From Actinoallomurus oryzae (GTDB lineage Bacteria > Actinomycetota > Actinomycetes > Streptosporangiales > Streptosporangiaceae): 64,000 nucleotides of DNA. Position 1 is the stretch's first letter. Each line of letters opens with the position of its first letter. Both the position numbers and the translations under genes were made by a program. The stretch spans positions 1 to 64,000 of the forward strand of contig NZ_BAABHF010000049.1 of NCBI RefSeq assembly GCF_039541955.1, written 5' to 3'. Shown piece by piece: positions 51,133-59,046 of this stretch. Below the pieces are notes generated by a model, which was not told the DNA's origin, ran no database searches, and saw only the letters and a list, made by a program, of their open reading frames with translations.

Positions 51133-51999
51133 ATGACCCTCGCCCTTCCGCGCCAGGCGACCCGTACGAGGCACGGCGGCCGGCTGCGGCCCCGTCGCCG
51201 GCCCAGCCCGCTGCACCTGCTGCTGGTCCCGCTGTCCCTGGTGATGCTGGCGCCGCTCATCTGGATGGTGCTGCTGTCGATCTCCACCCAGGAGGAGACC
51301 CGGCGCTTCCCGCCCGGCCTGCCCGGCGGCGTGCACTGGCAGAACTACGTCCACGCCTGGCAGCAGGGACCGTTCGGACACTGGCTGCTCAACAGCACGA
51401 TCGTCTCGGTCACCTGTGTGCTCGGCAACCTGGTGTTCTGCGCGCTCGCCGGGTACGCGTTCGCGCGGATCCCCTTCTTCGGCAGCCGCGTGCTGTTCGT
51501 CCTGGTGCTCGCCACGCTGATGGTGCCGTTCCAGATCGTCATGCTGCCGACGCTGATCGTCGTACGCGACCTGCACCTGACCGACACACTCGGGGCGCTG
51601 ATCGCGCCCAACCTCGCGACGCCATTCGGCGTCTTCCTGATGCGCCAGTTCTTCACCACCGTGCCGCGCGAGCTGGAGGAGGCCGCCCGTATCGATGGCG
51701 CCGGCCGCCTCCGCACGCTCGTACGGGTGCTGCTGCCGCTCATGGGCCCCACCCTGGCGACGCTGGCCGTGCTGACGTTCCTCAACGTCTGGAACGACTT
51801 CCTGTGGCCGCTGATCGCCATCCAGAGCCCGGGCAACATGACCATCCAGATGGGCCTGCAGAACTTCCAGGGCGCCCACCTGACGAACTGGCCGGTGCTG
51901 ATGGCCGGCACCGTGACCAGCCAGATCCCGGTACTCGTGCTGTTCGTGATCGCCCAGCGGTTCTTCGTACGGTCGATCGCGTCGTCCGGCTTCAAGTGA
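51133..51999 (+). CDS. CUT1 sugar ABC permease (MalG/UgpE type)
   Basis: 288 residues, six membrane helices. The EAA loop is ELEEAARIDGAGRLRTLVRVLLPLMGPT and the C-terminus RFFVRSIASSGFK is typical of MalG-type proteins. ATG 51133 lies two bases after the previous stop. Completes the importer; substrate specificity lies in the binding protein. Terminated by a strong hairpin. Confidence 0.93.
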   Translation: MTLALPRQATRTRHGGRLRPRRRPSPLHLLLVPLSLVMLAPLIWMVLLSISTQEETRRFPPGLPGGVHWQNYVHAWQQGPFGHWLLNSTIVSVTCVLGNLVFCALAGYAFARIPFFGSRVLFVLVLATLMVPFQIVMLPTLIVVRDLHLTDTLGALIAPNLATPFGVFLMRQFFTTVPRELEEAARIDGAGRLRTLVRVLLPLMGPTLATLAVLTFLNVWNDFLWPLIAIQSPGNMTIQMGLQNFQGAHLTNWPVLMAGTVTSQIPVLVLFVIAQRFFVRSIASSGFK

Positions 52000-52015
52000 C
52001 GGGGTGATCCCTTCG

Positions 52016-52052
52016 GGAGTGGCGGCGCCGAGCGAATACGCGCCGCCACTCC
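52016..52052 (+). terminator. Perfect 13-bp hairpin terminator after the importer genes
   Basis: GGAGTGGCGGCGC (52016-52028) and GCGCCGCCACTCC (52040-52052) flank an 11-base loop, 16 bp past the permease stop. Confidence 0.8.
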
Positions 52053-52124
52053 ACCGTTACTTCCGAGGACGCGCAAAGTGAGCGAATGAGCAGGTCAGCT
52101 GCCAAATATCGCGCGAAAACAGCT

Positions 52125-52153
52125 ATTAACAAGCGTGAATTGTGCATTATAGT
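52125..52153 (+). promoter_or_regulatory. Promoter of the deoR gene, probably giving a leaderless transcript
   Basis: TATAGT (52148-52153) is a good -10 box with ATTAAC (52125-52130) 17 bases upstream. The ATG at 52160 is six bases past the -10 box, where transcription should begin. No Shine-Dalgarno precedes the start. Confidence 0.5.
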
Positions 52154-52159
52154 GATCGA

Positions 52160-52930
52160 ATGCGTCAACAGGAGCGGCTAGGCCTGATCCTCGATCGGCT
52201 GGCGAAACACGGCACGGTCTCCGTTCTCGACCTCACCACCGAGCTGAACGCCTCGCCCGCATCCATCCGGCGGGACCTGCGGGCGCTGGAGGAGCAGCAG
52301 CTCCTCAAGCGCACCCACGGCGGCGCGGTGGCGGCCGAAGTGATCTACGAACTGCCGATGCGCTACCGCACCGGCCGCCACCAGGAGGAGAAGCTCCGCA
52401 TAGCGCAGGCCGCGGTGCGTCTGGTCACCGAGTCGGTGCACTCGGTCGGCCTCGGCGGCGGCACCACGACGACCGAGCTGGCCCGCGCGCTCGGGTCCCT
52501 CGGCCGGTCGCTGAAGGTCGTCACCAACGCCCTCAACATCGCCGGTGACCTCTCCGTACGCTCGGCCATCGACCTGGTCGTCACGGGCGGCAGCGTGCGG
52601 CCCGAGTCGTACGAGCTGGTCGGCCCGATCGCCGACCGGGCCCTCGCCGGCATCCACCTCGACCTGGTGTTCCTGGGCGTGGACGGCATCGACGCGACCG
52701 GCGGCATCAGCACGCACGACGAGGTCGAGGCCCAGACCGACCACTGCCTGATGCACACCGCCGCGCGCGTCGTCGTCCTGGCCGACTCCTCCAAGGTGGG
52801 CAACCGGGCGTTCACCCGCATCGCGCCGATCGAGGAGGTCGCCATGCTCGTCACCGACGCGGGCGCCGACCCGGCGGAGCTGGACCGCCTCCGCTCGGCC
52901 GGCGTCGAGGTCATCACCGTGTCAGCCTGA
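52160..52930 (+). CDS. DeoR-family regulator
   Basis: 256 residues from ATG 52160; GTG 52142 in frame would overlap the -10 box and is rejected. The HTH is RLGLILDRLAKHGTVSVLDLTTELNASPASIRRDLRALEEQQLLKRTHGGA, followed by a DeoR sensor domain of the ribose-5-P-isomerase-like fold (GLGGGTTTTELARAL, FLGVDGIDATGGIS, VLADSSKVGNRAF). DeoR proteins sense phosphorylated sugars. Position between the importer and the aldolase/kinase operon suggests it controls both, AgaR-like. Confidence 0.9.
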   Translation: MRQQERLGLILDRLAKHGTVSVLDLTTELNASPASIRRDLRALEEQQLLKRTHGGAVAAEVIYELPMRYRTGRHQEEKLRIAQAAVRLVTESVHSVGLGGGTTTTELARALGSLGRSLKVVTNALNIAGDLSVRSAIDLVVTGGSVRPESYELVGPIADRALAGIHLDLVFLGVDGIDATGGISTHDEVEAQTDHCLMHTAARVVVLADSSKVGNRAFTRIAPIEEVAMLVTDAGADPAELDRLRSAGVEVITVSA

Positions 52931-52965
52931 CCCGGCCTGACCTGCCCCGCCTGCGGATCCGGTCC

Positions 52966-53665
52966 TCAGACGGGCAGGTGGGCGAACCAGTCAACGATCG
53001 CCGCGGTGCCGCTGACCGCGGTGCCGAGGTGCCGGGAACCCTCGTAGTCGTGTGGCCCGAGGTCGATGGGCGTCAGGTCAAGGCCGTTCGCGCGGAAGGC
53101 GTCCCGGCAGTGTTCGGTGTTGGCGGTGACCGCCTGCTCGTCGCCGGGTGATGCCGTCCGGCAGCGCTCCGAGCATCTCCTGTCCCGGAGTCGTTCCGTC
53201 GAACAACCTGCCCACCTTGCCGGCGTACGCCGCCTGGAAAATCTCGGCGGGAGAGCCGTAGAGATGGTGCAGACGGTTCCAGGCGACCAGCAGGTAGGTC
53301 GTGTAGGCAACGGCCGGCCCGAGGGCCGCCGAAGCGCCCTGGGAGAACCCGGTGACGAGGACCCGGCGCTGCGGAGTCCGCCCCTCACGCGCCATGAACG
53401 CGCGGGCGGCGCGCAGCATGTCCAGCGACGCCGTGGTCTCTGACGGGACGTCCATCCACGGGTGGGTTCCCGGGCCCTCTCCCAGCCCGAGATAGTCCGG
53501 AGTGACCGCGGCGAAGCCGGCCGAGCCGAAGGTGATCGCCGGAGCGGACGAGAAGTCGTCCTCGCCGATCGAGGGGGCGTCCTCCTTGTAGCTCTGCGTG
53601 CCGTGCGCGAACGACACCATGCGCGGTCACGGAGCACGGCGACCGTGCCCCAGCCGGCCGGCCCC
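52966..53665 (-). pseudogene. Alpha/beta hydrolase (secretory-lipase-like), frameshifted and truncated
   Basis: One frame carries SFAHGTQSYKEDAPSIGEDD and the nucleophile elbow GFSQGASAALG down to LGALPDGIT. Near 53145-53155 the reading must shift by one base to continue PGDEQAVTANTEHC into the family C-terminus (GPHDYEGSRHLGTAVSGTAA). The N-terminal signal and cap region are also lost; upstream only GTVAV-like residues in a third frame remain, next to the PfkB gene end. At least two lesions make it non-functional unless a sequencing error is involved. Confidence 0.75.
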
Positions 53666-53680
53666 CGAAGTGGGGTGTAC

Positions 53681-54610
53681 CTAACCCCCCGCGACGGCCT
53701 GCACTTCGGCGGCGGTCGGCTGGGCGGCGGTGCCTCCGGCGGCGCGGGTCGACAGTGCGCCGCACGCGCAACCCCAGGCCAGGGCCTCCGCGATGTCCCG
53801 CTTCCCCAGCCAGCCTGCCAGGAAGCCCGCGTCAAAGCCGTCGCCGGCGCCGACCGTGTCGACCGGGGTGACGCGCGGACCACGTGCGCTCACGTCGGCG
53901 CCCTCGTACCGGGCCACGGCCCCCTCTCCGCCCCGTTTCACCACGGGCACCGGGCCGGCTCCCGCGAGCGCCGTCAGAGCCGCCGGCAGGGCGCTCACCG
54001 GTTCACCCGTCAGGGTCCCGGCCAGGGCGAGTGCCTCGGCCTCGTTCGGCAGGAGGAAGTCGCAGGCGGCCAGGAGGCCGGGAGCGAGACGCCACTCCCC
54101 CGCCGGGTCGTCGTTGGTGTCCAGCGACGTGGACGCGCCCGCGCGCCGAAAGCGCGCCAGCAGTCCGGGCAGCCCGGCGGCCAGCCTCGGCTGGAGGAAG
54201 TACGACGCCGCGTGCACGTGGCGTGCGCTCACCTCCGGCACCTGCGACGCGTCGAAGGCGGGCAGGCAGCCGGGGGCGGTCAGGATCGCCCGGTCGCCGT
54301 CGGCCCGGTTGAGGCACACCGTCAGCGCGGTCGGCAGGCTCTCGTGCCGCACGCAGGCGCTGATGTCCACGCCCGCGGTCCGCAGCGTGTCGAGGACGAA
54401 GTCGCCGGCGGCGTCGCGGCCGACCGTGGCCGCGAGCGCGGTGGACAGGCCGAGGCGCGCCGCGCCGCAGGCCACGATCGCGGCCGATCCGCCGAGGGCC
54501 AGCGTGCCGCTGTCCACCAGCGTCTCGGCCTGGCCCGCGGGCGGCGTCTCGGGAGCGCCCGAGATCAGTACGTCGGGGTTGGCGTCGCCGACGACGAGGA
54601 GGTCGATCAC
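53681..54610 (-). CDS. PfkB-family sugar kinase (tagatose-6-phosphate/fructose kinase-like)
   Basis: 309 residues, ribokinase fold: LLVVGDANPDVLISG, GGSAAIVACGAARLGL and the C-terminal signature VDTVGAGDGFDAGFLAG with the catalytic Asp. ATG 54610 overlaps the GH4 stop (ATGA). With the class II aldolase and SIS protein of the same operon it could phosphorylate tagatose-6-P or a fructose/tagatose-like ketose to the bisphosphate the aldolase cleaves. Exact substrate inferred from context. Confidence 0.88.
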   Translation of the reverse strand: MIDLLVVGDANPDVLISGAPETPPAGQAETLVDSGTLALGGSAAIVACGAARLGLSTALAATVGRDAAGDFVLDTLRTAGVDISACVRHESLPTALTVCLNRADGDRAILTAPGCLPAFDASQVPEVSARHVHAASYFLQPRLAAGLPGLLARFRRAGASTSLDTNDDPAGEWRLAPGLLAACDFLLPNEAEALALAGTLTGEPVSALPAALTALAGAGPVPVVKRGGEGAVARYEGADVSARGPRVTPVDTVGAGDGFDAGFLAGWLGKRDIAEALAWGCACGALSTRAAGGTAAQPTAAEVQAVAGG

Positions 54611-55929
54611 GGCCGGAGCGATCCGCGCAGCGCGGGCGGCAGGGCGTCGCCGTGCGCCTCGGCCATGGCGTCGCAGAGCGACCAGATCTCCTCGACGTTC
54701 AGCGCCGCGGCGGTGGCGGGGTCGGCCATGGCGGCGTGGCGGATGTGCCGCGGGTCGCCCTCGACCGCGGCGGCGACGGTCAGGTCGACCACGTTCAGGA
54801 AGCTCCGGTTCAGCGCGGCGAGCTGCGGCGGCAGCGCCCCCACGTGGTGGGGGTGCACGCCGAGCCGGTCCAGCGTCGCCGGCACCTCGACGCCGGCCCC
54901 GGCCGGCAGGTTGGTGATGAGCCCGGTGTTGGGCGTCGTGACCTGGATGGTGCGCAGGGTGCCGGTGGCGAGGCTGTGGATCACCTGGGGCGCGTACTCG
55001 GCGGCGTCCTCCTCCTCGCCCGGCTCCGGCTCACGACCGGCCGCGAGCGCGTCGCGTACGGACTCGTACTCGGCGAGGTTGGCGGCGCTGATCCCGACAT
55101 AGTCGTCGACCGGGATGCGCAGCCGCTCGATCTCGGTCGCGTCGCGCAGGTACCACGGCACGTACTCCGAGGAGTGCTCGCTGGTCTCGGTCGGGTAGCG
55201 GCCGAGGCGCCGGTACATGTCGACCCGTACGCGGCGGAGCAGTTGCGGGTCGGCGGCGATCGCCGCGTCCAGCGCCGGGTACAGGTCGCGTCCCCGGTGC
55301 TCCCAGCGCAGGATCCACGCCTGGTGGTTGACGCCGGCCGAGACGACGTCGACCTCCTCGTACGGGACGCCGACGAGCCCGCACAGGTCGCGTACGGTCC
55401 AGTAGACCGAGTGGCAGAGCCCGGCGGCCTTCAGGCCGGGGGCGACGGCCGCGAGGTACTGCAGGTTCATGGCCATCGGGTTCGTGTAGTTGAGCAGCCA
55501 CGCGTCCGGGCACACGGCGGCCATGTCGGCGGCCAGCGCCTCCAGGAACGGGAACGTGCGCAGCGCGCGGAAGATGCCGCCGATGCCGAGCGTGTCGCCG
55601 ATCGTCTGCCGGAGCCCGAACCGCGCGGGCACCTCGAAGTCGGTCACGGTCGCGGCGTGACCGCCGATGGCGACCATGTTCACCACGGCCTGCGCGCCCT
55701 CCAGGGCGGCCCGGCGGTCGGTGCTCGCGACGATCTCCGGCTTCGCGCCGTGGCGTGACGCCGTACGGTGCGCCAGCGCCTCGGCCACCGAGAGCCGGTC
55801 GGGGTCGATGTCGTGCAGGGCGATCCGGACGTTCGCCAGCTCGGGGAAGGAGAAGATGTCGCGCAGCAGCTGCCGGGTGAAGACGACCGAGCCGGCGCCG
55901 ACGAATGCGACGCGGAACGGTTCAGTCAC
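54607..55929 (-). CDS. GH4 glycosidase (alpha-galactosidase/glucosidase, NAD- and Mn-dependent)
   Basis: 440 residues from GTG 55929. The NAD motif is AFVGAGSVVFTRQLLRD (8-24), followed by LNYTNPMAM (about 146-154), the metal-binding CHSV (172-175) and NHQAW (201-205) with the catalytic region. GH4 enzymes cleave glycosides by an unusual oxidation-elimination mechanism with bound NAD and Mn2+. CHSV favours the MelA/alpha-galactosidase branch over phospho-glucosidases. The start is ambiguous: an intercistronic element upstream is in frame and could add 23 residues from ATG 55998. Confidence 0.92.
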   Translation of the reverse strand: MTEPFRVAFVGAGSVVFTRQLLRDIFSFPELANVRIALHDIDPDRLSVAEALAHRTASRHGAKPEIVASTDRRAALEGAQAVVNMVAIGGHAATVTDFEVPARFGLRQTIGDTLGIGGIFRALRTFPFLEALAADMAAVCPDAWLLNYTNPMAMNLQYLAAVAPGLKAAGLCHSVYWTVRDLCGLVGVPYEEVDVVSAGVNHQAWILRWEHRGRDLYPALDAAIAADPQLLRRVRVDMYRRLGRYPTETSEHSSEYVPWYLRDATEIERLRIPVDDYVGISAANLAEYESVRDALAAGREPEPGEEEDAAEYAPQVIHSLATGTLRTIQVTTPNTGLITNLPAGAGVEVPATLDRLGVHPHHVGALPPQLAALNRSFLNVVDLTVAAAVEGDPRHIRHAAMADPATAAALNVEEIWSLCDAMAEAHGDALPPALRGSLRP

Positions 55930-55998
55930 GGAGTCCTCCTTCGTCGGGTGAGTGACCTGGGACACTGTGTTCTCGATTCGCTCGCTCCGCTCACTCAT
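55930..55998 (-). repeat. Intercistronic element, copy 5, fused in frame to the GH4 gene
   Basis: ATG 55998 overlaps the aldolase stop (ATGA). The 23 codons begin MSERSERIEN and end PTKEDS, then run straight into the GH4 GTG with no stop. ACGAAGGAGGAC provides the GH4 ribosome site. The middle (TVSQVTH) differs from the other copies. It could act as a leader with GH4 starting at GTG, or as a true N-terminal extension. Confidence 0.5.
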
Positions 55999-56855
55999 GT
56001 CGTGGAACCTCCCGTGGGAGGAGCGGAGCGCAGCACGCCGAGCAGGCGGGCCACCTCGGCGGCGGTGGCGTCCCGCGCCGGGCCGAGGTACTTGCGGGTG
56101 TCGACCAGGGTGGGGTCGGCGGCGAGGCGCTCGCGCGCGGCGCCGGTGAACACCTTGTTGAGCTGGGTGGCAATGTTGATCTTGGTCATGCCGGCGGTGA
56201 CGGCGGCCGTCAGGTCGGCGTCGGCCACGCCGGAGGAGCCGTGCAGCACCAGGGGCACCGGCACGGCCTCGCGCAGCGCGGTGATCAGTGCGAAGTCCAG
56301 CGCGGCGTCGCGGGTGAGCATCGCGTGCGAGGTGCCCACCGCCACGGCCAGGCCGTCGACGCCCGTGGCGGCCACGTAGGCGGCCGCCTCGCCGGGGTCG
56401 GTACGCGCGCCGGGCGCGTGCACGCCGTCCTTGCCGCCGATCTCTCCGAGCTCCGCCTCCACCCAGACGTCGTGGCCGTGGCAGGCCCGCGCCACGTCGG
56501 CGGTGGCGGCGACGTTCTCCTCGTACGGCAGCGCCGAGGCGTCGTACATCACCGACCCGAAGCCGAGCTCGACCGCCTCCTCCACCAGGGAGCGTTCGGT
56601 GGCGTGGTCGAGGTGGAGGGCGACCGGGGTCGCCGCGAGTTCGGCGACGGCGCGTGCCGCCGCGGCGATCGGCCGGAGCGCGCCGTGGTAGCGCACGGCG
56701 TTCTGGCTGAGCTGCAGGATCACCGGGGCGCCCGCTCGCTCGGCGCCGGCCACGATCGCCTGGGCGTGCTCGATCTGGATGACGTTGAACGCGGCGGCGC
56801 CCCGTCCGGCGGCGCGCGCGGCGCCGACGACGGTCGCGGTGGGAACGAGTGGCAT
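55995..56855 (-). CDS. Class II fructose/tagatose-bisphosphate aldolase
   Basis: 286 residues, the length of GatY/KbaY and FbaA-type class II aldolases. Visible are AAFNVIQIEHAQAIVAGAE, the zinc ligands LHLDHATE (His near 82) and VEAELGEIGGKDG, and LVLHGSSGVADADLTAAVTAGMTKINIATQLNKVFT with the phosphate-binding glycines. It cleaves a ketose bisphosphate to DHAP and an aldehyde. In this operon the tagatose-1,6-bisphosphate route of galactosamine/galactitol catabolism is the best guess. Confidence 0.9.
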   Translation of the reverse strand: MPLVPTATVVGAARAAGRGAAAFNVIQIEHAQAIVAGAERAGAPVILQLSQNAVRYHGALRPIAAAARAVAELAATPVALHLDHATERSLVEEAVELGFGSVMYDASALPYEENVAATADVARACHGHDVWVEAELGEIGGKDGVHAPGARTDPGEAAAYVAATGVDGLAVAVGTSHAMLTRDAALDFALITALREAVPVPLVLHGSSGVADADLTAAVTAGMTKINIATQLNKVFTGAARERLAADPTLVDTRKYLGPARDATAAEVARLLGVLRSAPPTGGSTT

Positions 56856-56864
56856 GCGCGCTCC

Positions 56865-57758
56865 TCAGCCGGCGGCCGGACGCAGGATGACCGAACGGGT
56901 CAGGTGGCGCGGGGTGTCGGGGTCCAGCCCGCGTGCGGCCGCCAGGGTCACGGCCAGGCGCTGCGCCAGGATGAGCGACGCGGCGGGGTCGAGGTCCGGC
57001 TGGACCCACAGGCCGCCGGTCTCCCGCACCTGCTCCTCCAGGCCCTCCGGAGCCGGGCCGAACATCCAGACCGCCGAACGCTCGTCGGTGATCGCGATCG
57101 GGCCGTGCCGGTACTCCTTGGCCGGGTAGGACTCCGCCCAGCTCAGCGACGCCTCCCGCATCTTCAGCGCGGCCTCGGCGGCCAGGCCGACGGTCCAGCC
57201 CGCGCCCAGGAAGGTGAACTGGGTGCGGTCGGTGACACCCGGCGGCAGGGCCTCGGCGACGGCCCGGCGCGCGTCCGCGACCGCCGGCGCGACGTCGAGC
57301 CCGAGGTGGGCGCGCAGCAGCGCGAGCGTGGTGGTGGCGAACCGCGTCTGCACGACCGACCGCTCGTCGGCGAAGTCGAGGACGACCACGTCGTCGGCGG
57401 CGGTCATGACCGGCGTGGCGGGGTCACCGGTGACCGCGGTGGTGCGCACCGTGCCTCTCAGGTCGCCCAGCAGCTCGAGGATCTCGGTGGTGGTGCCGGA
57501 CCGGCTCAGCGCCACGACCCGGTCGTACCGCCGGCCCGCCGGCGCCTCCGACGCCGCGAACGCGTCGGTCTCGCCCTGGCCCGCGCCCTCGCGCAGGGCG
57601 GCGTACGCCTGCGCGACGAACCACGAGGTGCCGCAGCCGACCACGGCGACACGCTCCCCGGGCTCGGGCAGCCCGGGCAGGGGCGTGGCGGCGAGCTCCA
57701 CGGCCCGTTGCCAGCAGGCCGGCTGGTCCGCGATCTCTGTCTCGACGTGCGTCGTCAC
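56865..57758 (-). CDS. SIS-domain sugar isomerase/deaminase (AgaS-like)
   Basis: 297 residues from GTG 57758, five bases after GGAG; another GTG at 57764 is too close to that site. Two SIS domains: VAVVGCGTSWFVAQAYAALRE with ALSRSGTTTEILELL, and FLGAGWTVGLAAEAALKMREASLSWAESYPAKEYRHGPIA, the typical GlmS/AgaS sugar-phosphate site. It probably converts galactosamine-6-P to tagatose-6-P with ammonia release. First gene of the SIS-aldolase-GH4-PfkB operon. The second enzyme and kinase support the pathway, but no GalNAc-6-P deacetylase is present. Confidence 0.85.
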   Translation of the reverse strand: MTTHVETEIADQPACWQRAVELAATPLPGLPEPGERVAVVGCGTSWFVAQAYAALREGAGQGETDAFAASEAPAGRRYDRVVALSRSGTTTEILELLGDLRGTVRTTAVTGDPATPVMTAADDVVVLDFADERSVVQTRFATTTLALLRAHLGLDVAPAVADARRAVAEALPPGVTDRTQFTFLGAGWTVGLAAEAALKMREASLSWAESYPAKEYRHGPIAITDERSAVWMFGPAPEGLEEQVRETGGLWVQPDLDPAASLILAQRLAVTLAAARGLDPDTPRHLTRSVILRPAAG

Positions 57759-57796
57759 GGTCACTCCGTTCTGAGCCGCGCGTGGAGGCGGCTGTG

Positions 57797-57808
57797 ATCA
57801 GATCTGAT
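57797..57808. promoter_or_regulatory. Perfect palindrome upstream of the SIS operon
   Basis: ATCAGATCTGAT is a 12-bp perfect palindrome, 39 bp before the SIS gene, within an A/T-rich patch (57793-57836) likely to hold the promoter. Candidate operator; the binding protein could be the DeoR regulator, though the motif differs from the importer palindrome. Confidence 0.5.
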
Positions 57809-57991
57809 GGTTTGATAGCACAAATGCTCATAACCGCGCAATGACCGCGCACATCTCCAGGGGCGGCCCGTCATGTGATCACATCGCGCACGGAGGGCGG
57901 CGCGCCGCCGCGCGCGTGGCCTGATTCACACGCGCGCCGCCGGGAGACAGGCCCTAGGCTGATCGAGGCTCGACGGGAGGGGGCTCGGAAC

Positions 57992-58534
57992 ATGCACGGC
58001 ACGGTCGTCGCGGTCAGCCGCAGCGGTGAGCACTCCTTCACGAAGCCGACCCACGACGGGATCACACTGCTCACCGGGCTCGGCGTCGAGGGGGACGCGC
58101 ACGCGGGCACGACGGTCAAACACCGCTCCCGGGTGGCACGCGACCCGTCCCAGCCGAACCTCCGCCAGGTCCACCTCATCCACGAGGAGCTGTTCGCCGA
58201 GGTCGCACGCGCGGGCTTCACGGTCGAACCCGGCCGGCTCGGGGAGAACGTCACCACCCGCGGCCTGGACCTGCTCGCGCTGCCGACCGGCACGCTGCTG
58301 CATCTCGGCGACAGCGCGATCGTGGAGGTCACGGGGCTGCGCAACCCGTGCCACCAGATCGACGACTTCCAGGCCGGTCTACTCAAACAGGTCGTCGGCC
58401 GCGACGAGGACGGGAACGTCGTCCGCAAGGCCGGCGTCATGAGCGTCGTACGGGAGGGCGGCACGGTCCGGCCCGGCGACCCGATCAAGGTCGAGCTCCC
58501 GGCCGAGCCGCATCGCGCCCTCGCACCGGTCTGA
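57992..58534 (+). CDS. MOSC-domain protein (YiiM-like)
   Basis: 180 residues from ATG 57992. The MOSC fold shows TLLTGLGVEGDAHAGTTVKHRSR, NLRQVHLIHEEL, PGRLGENVTTRGLDLLALPTGTLLHLGD and the cysteine-bearing TGLRNPCHQIDDF. MOSC proteins bind the molybdenum cofactor, carrying sulfur or reducing N-hydroxylated compounds. The conserved Cys (about 130) is present. Monocistronic with its own hairpin. Confidence 0.88.
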   Translation: MHGTVVAVSRSGEHSFTKPTHDGITLLTGLGVEGDAHAGTTVKHRSRVARDPSQPNLRQVHLIHEELFAEVARAGFTVEPGRLGENVTTRGLDLLALPTGTLLHLGDSAIVEVTGLRNPCHQIDDFQAGLLKQVVGRDEDGNVVRKAGVMSVVREGGTVRPGDPIKVELPAEPHRALAPV

Positions 58535-58554
58535 TCCGAGCCTCTGCGGAACGC

Positions 58555-58580
58555 CGACCGCCCCGCGACGGGGCCGGTCG
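58555..58580 (+). terminator. Hairpin after the MOSC gene
   Basis: CCCC (58561-58564) pairs with GGGG (58570-58573), extended by GACC/GGTC after a small internal mismatch. It begins about 20 bp beyond the MOSC stop. Confidence 0.5.
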
Positions 58581-58639
58581 TGTTCCGGCGTGCCGCATCG
58601 GGTAGGGCCTACCTCGTCCGCGAGAAAGGAGGGTCCGTC

Positions 58640-58828
58640 ATGGCTCAGGACTTCATCGACGTGCAGAAATACCTGGCCGGCATGAGCTATCCGGCGACGA
58701 AGGAACAGCTCGTGGAACACGCGAAGGAGAAGGGGGCGCCGAAGGACGTCCTGGATGAGCTGACCCGGCTTCCGGACGGCGAGTACGACGGCCCCAACCG
58801 CGTCAGCAGCGCGGTCGCCCATACCTGA
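58640..58828 (+). CDS. Small DUF2795 protein
   Basis: 62 residues from ATG 58640 after AAAGGAGGG. DUF2795 features: DVQKYLAGMSYPATKEQLVEHAK and DVLDELTRLPDGEYDGPN. These small soluble actinobacterial proteins resemble helical DNA-associated or stress proteins, but the function is not established. The tail of the gene begins a degenerate tandem repeat. No operon partner. Confidence 0.85.
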   Translation: MAQDFIDVQKYLAGMSYPATKEQLVEHAKEKGAPKDVLDELTRLPDGEYDGPNRVSSAVAHT

Positions 58829-58998
58829 CGCGACCCGCTCCGGGCCCGGGCGCCGTCCGGGCCCGGACGCGGCACCCCGGCGGGCGTCACGGTCCGCGTC
58901 CCTATCCGACCGACCCGCTCCGGTCCTGGACGCGGCATCCCAGCGAGCGCCGAAACGGTCCGCTCCCTACCTGACGCGACCCGCTCCGGACCTGGACC
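58822..58998. repeat. Degenerate tandem repeat, about 2.4 units
   Basis: Units begin at 58822, 58903 and 58968. CGACCCGCTCCGG occurs at 58831-58843, 58911-58923 and 58977-58989, and a 22-bp stretch at 58822-58843 recurs exactly at 58968-58989. The units share GGACGCGGCA and ACGGTCCGC blocks. Within the first unit CCGGGCCCGG (58840-58849 and 58857-58866) forms a strong hairpin. The first unit includes the DUF2795 stop codon. Confidence 0.7.
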
Positions 58999-59018
58999 AC
59001 TCCCACACCCATAGGCTA

Positions 59019-59039
59019 CCTATATAGGCGTGCTATATT
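59019..59039 (+). promoter_or_regulatory. MarR operator and -10 box
   Basis: CCTATATAGG (59019-59028) is a perfect 10-bp palindrome. TATATT (59034-59039) is a -10 box seven bases before the marR ATG, suggesting a leaderless transcript. The palindrome would lie between -35 and -10, ideal for repression. Confidence 0.55.
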
Positions 59040-59046
59040 TCGCGCT

